From contig NW_003546266.1 in the NCBI RefSeq assembly GCF_000090795.2, forward strand, positions 135,679-167,536: a stretch of DNA of 31,858 bases, given 5' to 3'. Below the pieces are notes generated by a model. The model saw only the letters and a program-made list of their open reading frames with translations. It did not search any database and had not been told where the DNA came from. The translations under genes and the position numbers were made by a program. The stretch comes from Amphimedon queenslandica. Lineage: Eukaryota > Porifera > Demospongiae > Haplosclerida > Niphatidae. Below, piece by piece: positions 1 through 11,156 of this stretch (positions are counted from its first letter, which is position 1; each line of letters starts with the position of its first letter).

Positions 1-220
1 GCTGTACTGAACGTACTGCTATCCTACTGTCCTACTGTCCTGTACGTACTGCTATCCTACTGTCCTACTGTACTGTATGTATTGATATCCTACTGTCCTG
101 CTGTACTGTACGTACTGCTATCCTACTGTCCTACTATCTTGCTGTACTGTATGTACTGCTGTCCTACTGTCCTGCTGTACTGTATGCATGTACTGCTGTC
201 CTTTATATGTACGGCCTACT
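1..220. repeat. 33-bp minisatellite
   Basis: Tandem array of a 33-bp unit built on TACTGTCCTACTGTACTG. The landmark ACGTACTGCTATCC (with small changes) recurs at 11, 44, 77 and 110, exactly 33 bases apart, then at 151 and 188 after small insertions. It begins at or before the window edge and fades by about 220. The open reading frame across 82-279 (Tyr/Cys/Leu-rich) is a product of the repeat and not a gene. Confidence 0.9.
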
Positions 221-334
221 GTGCTGCATTATGCATAGATATGAATGGGCATTGCACTACTTGTAGACCCTACCCATAATGATGCAATTTAGCATTACAT
301 CATTTAGATACCTGGTACATGAGCAATAAGCCAA

Positions 335-693
335 AAATTTAAAGCCTTCATCAGAGTTTCTCTCTAAAAGTGAACAAGTGACACTTTGTGGCAATATAAC
401 GTATAGCTAGCATTACCTTATGTTCTCTCCTCACGATCATTGAATGAAATTTTAAAATGAATAAACTCAATGGATAGAGCTAGTCAGCTAGAGATGAGCT
501 GTCACAAGGAGTCCCAATACATGTATACAATATGTGCTTCTACTATAGCCTTATTCTATAATTGCAAAATTGAATCAATTTTGCAATTATTAAGCCTATT
601 AATTCAGGAGTTTCCTCATGCATAGGCATGCAAATAAAATTAATATATTATGAGGATTTTTGCCAAAGCCAAACTCTGAGGCTTTATAAATTT
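335..693. mobile_element. possible MITE with imperfect terminal inverted repeats
   Basis: The stretch at 335-359 (AAAGCC..TCAGAGTTT) is matched in inverted orientation at 671-693, with a few indels. The interior is AT-rich and non-coding and includes a perfect 14-bp-arm hairpin at 558-590. No clear target duplication was found, so the boundaries are approximate. It could also be a chance or much older inverted repeat. Confidence 0.4.
558..590. repeat. perfect hairpin, 14-bp arms, 5-nt loop
   Basis: ATAATTGCAAAATT at 558-571 is the exact reverse complement of 577-590, with loop GAATC. It has no T-tract or GC stem typical of a bacterial terminator, and the surrounding DNA is eukaryotic. It is probably the core of the possible MITE around it. 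Confidence 0.7.
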
Positions 694-700
694 TATTATA

Positions 701-1744
701 ATCATTGTATATCTTCTATTGTAAGTGTGCCTGTCTTAATAGAGTCTATACTGACTGTTGAGAGAGTTGACATATGAATCTTAGTATAAAGGCTAGAAGA
801 CCATGCAAAATTCAGCAAGGTTGCGTCTTAGTTGAAGTGAAAGTTCAACCATAACAACAGGAGAGAATGCAAGAGTGAAAAAATTTATGATAGCTCTACT
901 ATACAGCAGTAGGCTCAGCCGCTCAGGCTCGTCACATGCAGCTAGCCTTATCCATGAAAGGTGTTGCTCAGAGCCTCCCACGTGGCCACCTATCTACACC
1001 TCAGTCTAAACACATGTCAATGTCTTTGGTCATCACTGAGACACTGACTATCTGAGACTATGAGACATCAAGTATAATAAATAATACTCTATTTCATGAA
1101 AGGTTGGAGTTCTGGAACCAGGAAATCTATGAATTAGAGGCTTCAGATGTAAAATTTCACTCTAATTTTAGACATAATGCATGCCACCATGCAGGTCCAC
1201 ATGCATAATGATGGTTGGAGCTACTATAATGACTATATTTTTTTCATTGCAGGAACCTAGAAGCATAGTCTAATATATTATGCAAGAAATAATCAGCATA
1301 ACTATATCAGGTTAGATCTACATAAATAATGATTAATATTTATATTGTAATATAACTACTAATAAAATAAGGGAGGAGCTTCCATGATGAACCATGATAC
1401 CTTTAGCAAAAAAGTTCATTCTTAAGAAGAGTTTTAAAATTTTATAGTCAAGTTTTACTATTAAATAATTTGTTGCACTCAAAATTTTTGGAGGGTATTT
1501 ATGCCCTTTTGGTTCTTTGAACACTGAAATGCATTCTGATTGTGGCGAGGGCATGTGCAATAGTGCACTGGTTCAAAATTCTACTTGTCCTTTTTACTGT
1601 TAATTTTTTACAAATTTGCTCTAGATTCTACTTCATCTTATTTCTTTTAAATTTATGTTCTTGTATATATTTGTACATGAAGCAAAATTAAAAGAGTTCT
1701 TGACTCCGCCCAGTGACATTAGATACACCAGTTGGCAATCATAA
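701..1744. other. non-coding, nothing recognised
   Basis: AT-rich DNA with only short spurious reading frames (for example 793-981 and 1333-1560 on the minus strand). None has a recognisable motif or convincing splice sites. No repeats were noticed. Confidence 0.5.
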
Positions 1745-4185
1745 TTGCCCTATAGCAGTTAGTGAACTATTTCTGTGACGGAATGGTATATAGCCTGGTT
1801 CCAATGCTGCAACGAGAGATTTAAAATGTAGGCCTTCTACAATTCTAACTTGGTGAAGGTCGGCACATATTATTGACAAGCTGTGGTCCGAGATCCTACA
1901 TAAAGACTCTAATGCTTAAGCATTGAGTCTAGCTTCATTTAAGAGTGTGGCTTAGACTGACAGTTTCTGCTGGCTGTTGAAGCACTACATGATATTGAGT
2001 GTTTAGCCATCAAGTCATTTTGTAATATTGGTAGTGCCACCTCTGTACACAATCGTATTGTCACAAGTCTTACACTTGACCACCTTAGGTTGCCCATTTA
2101 AACTTTTCAAATAATTAGTGTCTCCAAGTCATTAACCTCTGGAACTGGTTAAGAGAACAATGAAGCCTGCACTAAAATTGTTCAATATATTGCTAAAGAG
2201 CTGAAATATAATCTTCAGTCTGCTTTATGAAGCTTCACGTTCTTCAGTATCCGAGCTGTTGGAAGTACAAATGCTGGAATAGTGGAGCAGGAGCTCTTTC
2301 TAGTATGGTATCTGGATTTAACATCAAAAGATGAAGAAGTTTGTATCCATAACAAGCTACTTGCAGTTAGATAACCCAAAAGGTGGGGATACTAAAGCAC
2401 TGTATAACTCTCTTGTTTCAGATAATACATTATGTTGGGGTGTCTGATTGGCAAAATGAGCTTGTAGACTTTGGCTGTGATGGCACCAGTTCGAACATTA
2501 CAGCAGCTGGACGTAGGGGTTATCTACACTAAGCTGTTTTGTGAATCATAGTCATCTGGTCTCTAGCTCATCACCTGGAATTTGCTATAAAAATGCCCTT
2601 TAATGACTCATGCTTTACCGTCATAGATGAGATGTTAATAACCTTTACCACAAGCCGTCAAAAAGTGTCGGGAATCGGATACAGTCATTAAAGAATTACA
2701 TGTAGATAGTTGTTTTGAACAGGAAGAAGGAGTGAAATTGAGAAGCAATGGCCACTGAGAGCACACGATTCATTACATACAAAGTAGCAGCATTGAACAA
2801 ATTCATTGAAACATTTGGAGCTTACGAGACTCATCTTGTTACCCACATTGAAGATTATTCTACTAAATCAGATGAAAAACCTAAGCTTAAAGGATATATT
2901 AAAAATGCAGAAAATGAATGATACCTGGATGTGCTTCATTCAATGATATACTGAAGCCAGTTACTATTATATGCAAATCTACACAAGAACTGAGCTGGCC
3001 ATAACTGATGCTATTGAGTCTCTACTACATACATCTAGATGCAGTACTATAGAGAAGCTTAATACAATAAAGCTTAAAAAAGAAGCTTGTCTATTATCCT
3101 ACAGTTAAGAAAGTCTTAGAGGCCATTAGGAACCATTACAGGTACACATCTTATCAAGGAGCTGAGATTGGTAACTACAATGAAGTACTGAAGTATTTAG
3201 GAAATAATTCAGCAAAATGGTGAAGCCATTGATACATGCACTAAACAATGTAATAGACATTCAGAAGAGGAATTTACTGCACTCACTAACAAGTTTAGCC
3301 ACACAAGGATGGGATAAAATATTGCATAGCTAGAAATTTCAGTGTCCCAAAATTTTTGCAAATTTTGTGAACTTGAATGAAATTGCAAAAATTAAATCCT
3401 GAAAAATAGGTAAATTAAAGGTGTGGCCTACCATGCCTTTTCTCTGTGTTGTTATAGTGAAGCACATGGCATGTTCTTGGCAATAGCTTGAAAGAGTAAT
3501 CCTAACTTTCCTAATCTCTTATATATCCTGAGAGAGCTTTGTGTCATTATCAACTATAGTTCTGGCAAGCAGTGAAAAGCAGCCATTTGTCAATAGTGTG
3601 ATCAAGTGAATTTGCAAAAATAACATCCACAAAAGCCATTTTGGGCTACAATTTGCAGAAATTTTTAGCTACAAAAAATTCTAGCTATACTGTAGCTAAT
3701 GTGGAGCTTGCTAAGTCGTAATTAGAGCAGTTCTCATATCATTATGCATAGGCACTACAAAGAGATAATGTACTCTAGGTCTACTACTGCTAAAAGAGGA
3801 ATGGGAAGATTACAGTTGATTATGCCAAGAGATACCTCAATATTGTTTAAAAGGATTGTTCTATCAGTTGGTGAAAGTGTTTAATGGAGCCTGCTGCAAG
3901 AAATGGGAGAATATTTTTGGGCTAGTGCAATAGCTTTTCACTCTAACTTTGTCAAATGGACATGTAGAGCAAACATTTTTTGCTCTAAAATGAATCAAAA
4001 CTGGTTGGCATTCTAAACTAAGTGAAGATCACTTAGATCATCTTAGACTTATTGTAAATAATGGGATGCTACTAATACAGAGAAAAAAGAAGGCAGGTGG
4101 AAAGACACCAACTTCAAAGCAATTAGGAAGTCAGTTCAATCTGACATGTATGAACTAAATTTTGATGATTGGGACTCTTATTAAT
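1745..4185 (+). pseudogene. decayed hAT-family transposase (ZNF862-like)
   Basis: Reading across frames gives hAT landmarks in the order expected for the ZNF862/KIAA1586-like branch of hAT transposases, DDE cut-and-paste enzymes acting in the nucleus. Near 1780-1850 there is a weak TTF-type zinc-finger-like segment (ERFKMH). At about 2446-2500 the strong block DWQNELVDFGCDGTSSNI contains the D of the RNase-H fold. Near 2740-2780 is WPLRAH. At about 3949-3995 comes LSNGHVEQTFFALK followed by IKTGWHSKLSEDHLDHLRL, the C-terminal hAT dimerisation region, and then a basic tail (QRKKKAGGKTPTSKQ). Many stops and frameshifts lie between blocks, and a 364-bp element sits at 3326-3689, so the gene is dead. 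The start is not defined and the element termini were not found. The family call is fairly secure; the exact sub-branch is inference from motif memory. Confidence 0.75.
3326..3689. mobile_element. MITE-like insertion inside the hAT pseudogene
   Basis: The segment starts ATAGCTAGAA and ends TTCTAGCTAT, its inverse. Subterminal blocks also pair in inverted orientation (CCCAAAATTTTTGCAAATTTTG on the left with a related block near 3643-3670). hAT-like coding traces stop at about 3310 and resume at about 3725, consistent with an insertion. A target duplication is not obvious. An intron is less likely because the ends lack GT-AG and are inverted repeats. Confidence 0.55.
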
Positions 4186-5175
4186 AATTAACTTACACAT
4201 TAATTACACATTAATAATTGCTTACAAATTCTTTCCTCCACTCTTTATCTAATGTACTCTCTTACATTATTATCAATTTGTAACTGATTTAAAAATCTGA
4301 TCAATTTTTGTATTGACTTTACATCTTAAAAAGTATAGAGCTGTGAACTGTTTTAGGTTAACCATTTAACTGACTGGTGTACAGCCATAATTTCAGGTTA
4401 TCAGTTATTTTTAGCTGCAGCATAATTGGTTTTTTTTGAAATTAATAATTTTATGCACTGTGAAGTTAATATTGATGATAACTGCTTTAAGCCAAAACAT
4501 TTATTTGCCTTTGTTTTACTCAAAAATATAGCTTATACTAATAAAAGACTTTTTGAGCAAAAATAAAAAATTTTAGGTCAAAAATCCTTGAGTTTCTACT
4601 GCTTAAAACCTTCCCAGCCTATTGCATGGGTAGTGAAATCATGCTTTTAACATAGTGTCTAGTTCATTTAACACTTTTTGTTGCATTTTTGAAACAAAAT
4701 ATACATCTGCAGCCATGTTAAGTATTTCATCATTTTGGAGTAGCTATGTGCAAAGACTGACACTGTCTGAGCCAGCATAAATTTCAATGCTGCAATTTTG
4801 CATCGAAGCTGAGTATTCATGGCAACTTTCTCCACCCACAGCAACGGATCTATAGCTTGATCCATACTGATCCATACTTACCATCACAAAGGGTCTGGAG
4901 AGGTCAGCAGAGGATCGGAACCAGCTGGACTACTTAATTATGTAGTTATGAGGCCATGAAGAAAGGTATTTTTTTAATTGAAACTAGCCAAAGCTACAAA
5001 AAGAAGAGTAGAGCATAGAACAGAATGAAATAATATAGAGATACTGAGACTAATATTTTGTCATAACTTTGTAGTGCATATTATAATAACTATTATGGTA
5101 ATTAACTATCACTTCAGTTTGTCACATATATTGCAACAGTTTGCTATAAATGGCTTATGTTTCTATCCTTCTAGT
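4186..5175. other. non-coding spacer between hAT and RecQ pseudogenes
   Basis: AT-rich, with a short direct repeat (TTACACATTAATTACACATTAATAATT region, about 4192-4219). A minus-strand reading frame at 4668-4865 has no recognisable motif. A GTAAGT donor-like site lies on the minus strand near 4878, but I could not build a gene around it. Confidence 0.5.
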
Positions 5176-5179
5176 TTAC

Positions 5180-6400
5180 TAACATAAACTGTCTACGACA
5201 CTTTTCAAAAGAACAATATTCACGCATCTCTCTCTATATATCTCCCTAACCTCTTTTAACATACAGTATTGCTGGTGCAGGCATGTTATCTTTTCCAGCA
5301 CAACCTGTCTCCTGTATGTACCATTCAATATCATCTGGTGGCCTAATATGCAAAATAACTCTGAAATCAGGACAGTTGATCCCCATTTCAAAGGCCACAG
5401 TGGCACAGACAATTCTTAAGCATGATGGCTTTGTAAAAGATGATGAAATCTGTGTCTTTACATTTTCATCAGTTCAGCTAGTGAATAGCTCAACTAGTCT
5501 ATACCTTGATAGAAATGGTGCTCCAATCAGTTCTACAAACCCTTCTCCAAGCTGTGATTTGTAGAATAGGTATACATTGGCGCAATCTTCCATGGTCTGA
5601 CAATATATGATAGTTCTTGGATAATTAGTCCTCTCACTTCACAATTTTTAAATACTTTCCTTTAAATTTTCTTTGAGTGATTCAAATTGTTTCACATGTT
5701 ACTTGAGGTTATCCTTGCATGGTGGCACAAATATAACAGTAGGTTCCTTCATACCAATAATTTGTGAGAGATCTAATTGTAGTGCATGAGGAGCAGTGGC
5801 AGTATGTGCCATGACTGGAATGTCTGGTGGTAGTATACTTCTCAATTCGCCAATCCTCATTAGCTCTTTTCAGAAAGTACTACCCCTGCAAGCTATATAT
5901 ATGCACACATACTTTTCATATAAGTAGCTTACCATTTTTTAATTGTGTGTCAATTGCCAAAGCTTTAACTCGCTGCTAATAAACTTTTGACCCTACCACA
6001 CTTTTCTACTTCCTACTCTTGAACAACAGTTCTGGAGTGAAATAAACCAGCTGTAATTACCCATCCATAAAGTCCTTTACGTAATCGTCATTCTCTCCAC
6101 ATAAATATCTATCAGCCACTCCTAATTCCTGACAAGCAAAAACTTACAATAAGAAATAGGAAGATGTTACCTTTGAATAAAATCTCATTTGATCTTTAAT
6201 AATAGCTATCAAGGGACAAACAGCTATGAAAATTGCCTTAGAGTTAAAGTTATTATCAGCTGTAAGGTCAAATTCAACACAGAGACTCCCCTAAACCAGT
6301 AGGCAATACGACAAAAGTATCCTTTCCAGAAAGTATCAAAGATATTGCTCCTTTTTCAAATCACAAGCAAGACAAACTGATGAGCGACATTCTCCACTAT
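5180..6400 (-). pseudogene. decayed RecQ-family DNA helicase core, intron-containing
   Basis: Reading the minus strand from about 6395 down gives RecQ (superfamily 2 helicase, ATP-dependent 3'-5' DNA unwinding) motifs in order. These are motif 0 (LKKEQ, about 6350), motif I GKDTFVVLPTG then LGESLC (about 6300), motif Ia CPLIAIIKDQM (about 6190), YFTPELL (about 6030), a degraded DEAH region (LKALAID then TQLKNG, about 5950), IGELRSILPPDIPVMAHTATA (motif III, about 5800-5860), TIIYCQTMEDCANVYLF (motif IV, about 5560-5620), IVCATVAFEMGINCPDFRV (motif V, about 5350-5415) and DIEWYIQETGCAGKD (motif VI, about 5290-5330). Two short introns survive: 42 nt (GTAACATC to TTGTCAG, near 6130-6172) and 47 nt (GTAAGC to CTTGCAG, near 5890-5937). 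So it descends from a genomic copy and not a processed cDNA. Several frameshifts and stops, the altered Walker lysine context, and loss of both arginines of motif VI show it is inactive. Confidence 0.85.
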
Positions 6401-7440
6401 TTTGTCCGTTTTGTTACAACTAATTAAGGTTTATAACAGTTTATTTAGTATCTTGACTCATGATACGTCACTGCACAGATCCATGCAACGACACAAAAAA
6501 GGATGTTTGATTGGTACTGACCCTCCTCCTTTGGAAGGGTCAGGCCTCTCTGACTATGCTCATCCTTATGAAATGAAAATAGAAAGAGAAATTCACTTCC
6601 ATTTTATGGGTATCTTCATCATGTAAAAAATGCACATATTGTCATACAATGTTCCGAAAGTGATAAGAGGCGGCGTCTGGTTTTTTTAAAATACAAGTTG
6701 AGTTTGGAAAAAAGACGAGCTGCTAGCAATTTTAGAATTTTTCATTTATACATGTGGGTCACAAATTGCTGATTTGTGCCTTCCAGAAAAGTTTAGATGT
6801 GAAAAGTAGAGTTCATGCATGTGATATTATCGAAAAGTTGTATTACTCAGCTAAATTTGAACCAATTTTTGTATATTGTGCAATTGAAGCATCTTATACA
6901 AATTCAAGAAACTATCCACAATGCACACACAATTCAAACAATCCTTCTGTTAAGAAATAAAACTATTATTACTTTTTTGAAACTAATTAAATAATTATTA
7001 ATACCGCCAGCCCACACCGGAAACAGGAAACTATGCATTTAATTGCAGTGGCCCAATAATGCTAAAGGAAATAAACAGCATCATTCTGTTCCCTTGCAAA
7101 TGATCCAATCATAAAGTGACAATAGTAATCTGCTCAATTTCTGTGTGAAATACTTTTTAAATGACTGATCAAGTCAAACCCACGAAAAGTGACGTACAAT
7201 GGTTACTTTAACTTTGAAAACATCAAAAATTAATTTCATTATTACAGTTACACATTCCAAAGAAGTTAGTCTACCATTTTCACTCGCTCCATCGTTCACA
7301 GAAGCACCTAAAAAGCCAAAAGATGATAAAAGTAGCGCATTACAAAAGAATTTAAATTTTATGAGTGACAATATGTCAACACATAGACTTAGAAAGGCCA
7401 TCATTAATCTTTCAGATTTGATTCTTGCATATATGCAAAA
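6400..7440. other. no recognised gene; two open stretches of unknown status
   Basis: Plus-strand open stretches at 6402-6626, 6754-6960 and 7199-7450 are only 68-83 codons. They have no motif I recognise and no clear shared splice frame. The last (charged, ending HRLRKAIINLSDLILAYMQN) lies directly before the duplicated block at 7441 and could be a terminal exon. This is weakly supported; a shadow frame on the opposite strand covers the same bases. Confidence 0.3.
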
Positions 7441-8455
7441 CTTAAAGTAACAACATTGTTTTAAAATTGAGATTATTTCGTACGATTAAATAATATCATG
7501 CACCATCACTACACATTCAGATGAAAGAGCAAAAAGATAAGAAAAAGAGCGGAACAGTTATACAAAATAGACAATATGAACAAATGTTGTAGAAGTATTA
7601 TGTATTATTATCATTACTTCAGCCAATACAAGTATTTTTAAAATTTCTAGATATTGGGGACATAATAGAACTACAAAAGCCAGAAAAAGTGGTTCATTAT
7701 TACCGTAGGATGATTTATATTCGCGACTGCTAATATTCGCAAATTCTTCCTGCCGCTAGCAATTGCCATAGCAACTGGATGCTATTTTAATTGAAAACAA
7801 CCGGGTATTGAAGCATAGCACCAGGCTGCAGTGTTCTTGAGTTGTTACTCATCTTGTTGTTACTAATCCTTGGACTCTTTGAAGCTGCTTTAGCCAGTTC
7901 TTTTAGAAAGACTCTACTCACTCTCCTTCGTCATGTCTTGGGACTCTCCACCCATTCTAGTTAGTGTTTATTGACTTGGGTGTGGTTTATAATTATGACC
8001 AACCGACCAGCAGTGATTTTGCAGCAAAGAGCTTGAAGGTAGCGGTCCATCTACACAAGAAGATTGGGGATAGAGAACTGGAGTCTTGATGGCTCCACTA
8101 AAACTGCTAAAGAATAGAGGATTAGCTGGTGAACACTGTAATTGTATAAACACGTGGTCAGTTGTCATAGCAACTATTAATTGGTTTCCATAGTATTTAA
8201 TTCAACTTTATTAGTTTTTATTGTTGCGAATATTAGCAGTCACGAATATAAATCGTCCTATGGTATTTAACTATCAATTATCCTAGAATGAACGATAGAA
8301 TTTAGTATCGTTCATAAGTGTGTGTGCAAAAAAAATTTTTATGGAAGAACTTTACAAGCTAGCATTATAGGAAACATACATGTATCTATTAATGGCTATA
8401 ACTTAATTAGAGCATTGAAAGAGGCAGAAATCTACAACATGCAAATAGCAGTGAT
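7441..8455. repeat. duplicated block, copy A (interrupted)
   Basis: The parts 7441-7700 and 8266-8455 together match the single stretch 9430-9890. Shared landmarks are AACATTGTTTT, ATCATGCAC.ATCA, GAGCAAAAAGAT, TTTCTAGATATTG, GTGTGCAAAAA and AGAGCATTGAAAGA, in the same order and spacing. The copy is split by the 565-bp element at 7701-8265. No coding function seen. Confidence 0.75.
7701..8265. mobile_element. 565-bp MITE with 42-bp terminal inverted repeats (TACCGTA family)
   Basis: The left end 7701-7742 and right end 8224-8265 are inverse copies matching at 39 of 42 positions (start TACCGTAGGATGATTTATAT). The insertion is confirmed by the uninterrupted paralogous block at 9430-9890. Because both ends begin with TA, a TA target duplication with true termini CCGTA is likely, as in Tc1/mariner-type elements. 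The interior is non-coding as far as I can see; a minus-strand open stretch at 7968-8168 has no recognised motif. Two more insertions at 15685 and 16861 have the same terminal heptamer. Confidence 0.85.
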
Positions 8456-9429
8456 GATTGTACAAAATCAGTTTTATTAATCACGAGTAATAATTCTCTA
8501 TACTATTTGCTGCATTGATAAGGTTTTAGTTGTAGTATCTACACTCCTTTATTCATTTTCATACATGCTTGTTACCATGTACAACTTTACACCAGTCGTT
8601 TCTTCTCCATTAGTAAGTTCATGACAGGTACGGTAGTGATAATTCACACAGCGCATTTTCTTCTTATTTATTAATATTTTTTACATGTATTAATAGATTG
8701 TGACATGCATCAATACAAACTTTGAGTTTTGCCTTGTGAGCATTTTTACAAGCATTAATTCACCTTTTTCAGTGTGTCTAGCTACATGTAGATTTAAGTC
8801 TATCAAATTTAATGTTATACATGTGTGTACCATTAAAAACTTGGTTGAGATTACTACTTGTACAAAGTTGACTAGCTCTACAGTCTTTTGCTTTCAGTTA
8901 CTGTTTTATTCCACAAGGTTGTAATAATGAATTGTTTATAATTTTAATTTTTAATAACAATATTTATTGTTACTACTACAAAAGTTTAATTCATTATTGT
9001 AAACAAGTTCTGAATGTGTACACTACAAATTAGAGCAACAGAGTCAACCAGCAAGGCACATACGTGTAGCTTACATTTTCAACAAATATAACTATAACTA
9101 AAGCAGCTAACCAGCATGCTAAGAGTGAAAGACATGGTTACATGTATGTAACTTTATGACTATGGTATAACTAGCCAAACACATGCATACATGTATGTAC
9201 ATGTAACATTATGACTATGGTATGACTTTATTGTCCCAGCAGTACTTAAAATGACCTAACCAATGTATCACATCTCTTTACCATAGGTGACTGCAGGCCT
9301 AGGCATTGGGGGTCATTGCCTAGGTTAAAAATTAGACCGGAAGTAGAAACAATGCTATTTAACCCTTTTACCACACCCCTTTAATTAGAAATGCCTAGGC
9401 TGAGTTGGACTTCTGCAGCTGCCAATGTC
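8456..9429. other. non-coding, small repeats only
   Basis: AT-rich. Contains an inverted repeat around 8925-8995 (AATAATGAATT with AATTCATTATT) and a local direct duplication around 9134-9228 (ACATGTATGTA..TTATGACTATGGTAT twice). A foldback at 9298-9330 carries CCTAGGCA and TGCCTAGG, with a third copy near 9390. The reading frame 8700-8924 has no recognisable motif. Confidence 0.5.
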
Positions 9430-9890
9430 ACGTAATGTAAGAACATTGTTTTCAAATTAAGATTTTTTTACAGTTTAAGGGAATCATGCACTATCATCAG
9501 ACATATCCAGATAAAAGAGCAAAAAGATGAAAAAAAGAGAGCTGAGTAGTCATATGTATTCACAATATGGACAAATAATGTACAAGTATACAATATTATC
9601 ATCATTATTTAATTTTATGTAACTATTCACTTTAGTAAGCAAATTTCTAGATATTGAGTACATAAAACTATATAAAAAACAGAAATAGTAGTTTATTTTA
9701 CTCATTTTCATTTACCCTAACAACAAAGGCAGAACTGCTATAGATAAGTGTGTGCAAAAAATTTTTACAGGACAAGTACTACTTTACAAGCTTGGCATAA
9801 TAGGAAGACTACATGCATCCAATAAGTGGCTATAACTTAAACTTAAAAAGAGCATTGAAAGAATCAATACTATACAACATGCAAAACCAT
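9430..9890. repeat. duplicated block, copy B (uninterrupted)
   Basis: Contiguous counterpart of copy A at 7441-8455, diverged by scattered substitutions and small indels. It provides the empty site for the 565-bp element of copy A. Copies A and B are in the same orientation about 2 kb apart. Each could be an old dispersed repeat or one result of a local segmental duplication. Confidence 0.75.
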
Positions 9891-10037
9891 AAAAAATTGC
9901 CTGGCACAACTCACCAAATTTGTATATCTGGAGAGGTATTCTTCAACGTAAAATTTGAATTACTTTCTTCACTTTTCATGGAATTAATTTGGCTAACTGC
10001 ATGAATGAGGCAAAATACATTGAATGAGAAGTATATA

Positions 10038-10695
10038 CTAATTCATCATGCTACTTGAATTTCCTGTCATAATTGTAAAGAAATTCACCCAACATTTTTG
10101 ACAAATTGTATAAATGCATGCCTTTCTCATATTCTTCGCTTTCGTGTATACGAAGTTATCACCGCACTGCAACACCCGACAAAGTGGAAAATGATTCAAG
10201 GCAACATTCTTAGTTATGCTATCTTCATCTTGAATGTGGCATTCCACATTTATTTGATCCTTGACTATGAGCTTGAATACCTCGTTAGCACTAAAGCCTT
10301 CTGCTTCTTTTGAAGTACCTTCATATACTTTATCTTCACACAAATCGTCAAATCCTTTTTGATAAATGTGATAATAGTACAAAAGAGAACCAGTCAAGTA
10401 ATTTCTGAAAGCGTTTGTGCAGTTTCAGCTGAAACTGCCTCTAGTCAGCCAAACCGCATCACCTAAGGTAACAGCCTTCTTCCAGCTCCCTAATTTCTTC
10501 TGATACATACCTTGCATTTTCTTTCTGGTTTCCAAGGAAATGTCCCAAAAAAACACTCGCTGACTGTATGCATTCCAAGGATGTGGTGAAACATTTTGTT
10601 ATATATGGCAAAAGATGCTCCGGAACAAATTGTAGTGACTTGTAAAATCTTAGAAATAGCAGCATCACCATTCTCCCTCTGAAATGAGGTTTCAA
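10038..10695 (-). pseudogene. unrecognised protein-coding region, broken
   Basis: Minus-strand open stretches at 10459-10695 (78 codons, with LQFVPEHLLPYITKCFTTSL) and 10038-10397 (119 codons). The second contains VKDQINVECHIQDEDSITKN, then CRVLQCGDNFVYTKAKNM and CIYTICQKCW. The clustered Cys/His pairs look like a zinc-binding segment, and the composition is protein-like. A 20-bp palindrome lies between the two parts. I do not recognise the family. It may be a transposon-encoded protein, by analogy with its surroundings, but that is a guess. The plus-strand open stretch at 10098-10313 is a shadow of it. Confidence 0.4.
10419..10438. repeat. 20-bp perfect palindrome
   Basis: GCAGTTTCAGCTGAAACTGC reads identically on both strands. 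It lies between two open stretches of the unrecognised minus-strand gene. No function is assigned. Confidence 0.8.
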
Positions 10696-10793
10696 ACTTG
10701 ACTATGCAGCTTCCACAGTTAGTATCGCCAAAGAAGAGTGATGCTGCTCCCCGCAGCCCAGCCAGTTCTATTCAGTTTACTTTCAATTTACAT

Positions 10794-11156
10794 TCACAAT
10801 GGGTCTCCTGGCAAATTAAACATCGTTCCACAAATTTCATTAGCTGGGTAGTCTCCCATGCAAATACTGGTAGCATCTATGTGCAAATTACTCCTACAAG
10901 GAGTATCCAGTCGAAATGTGCAATTATGTTCACCTGGAGTGGGTTTTTTTTTCCGTGGCACTAAGAACATTGTTCTTATCCTCAGTTGGTACTGATTCTT
11001 CAGTATTAATTTATAACGAAGAGAATGGAGTGAAGGAGCATGACACTTAACATTTATTTTATCTCGAATAAAGATTTTACTCACATCACTAGTAATAGCC
11101 TTTGATCTAGCTAATGATAAACAGAGAAATGTCAACCAGAAGCAACAAATGTCCAA
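10794..11156 (-). pseudogene. second unrecognised minus-strand open region related to 10038-10397
   Basis: A 120-codon minus-strand open stretch. Residues about 23-39 read SDVSKIFIRDKINVKCH and align without gaps to NEVFKLIVKDQINVECH of the neighbouring stretch (shared V, K, D, INV, CH). This suggests a tandemly repeated domain or two copies of one gene fragment. The later part is basic and cysteine-bearing (FLVPRKKKPTPGEHNC). The two pieces lie on the same strand and could belong to one decayed gene spanning 11156 to 10038. No family is recognised. Confidence 0.35.

Noticed and set aside
558-590. Rho-independent terminator
   Set aside because: The stem is AT-only and has no T-tract; the window shows no bacterial gene organisation.
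5283-5564. 93-codon plus-strand open stretch
   Set aside because: It is the antisense shadow of RecQ motifs V and VI on the minus strand.
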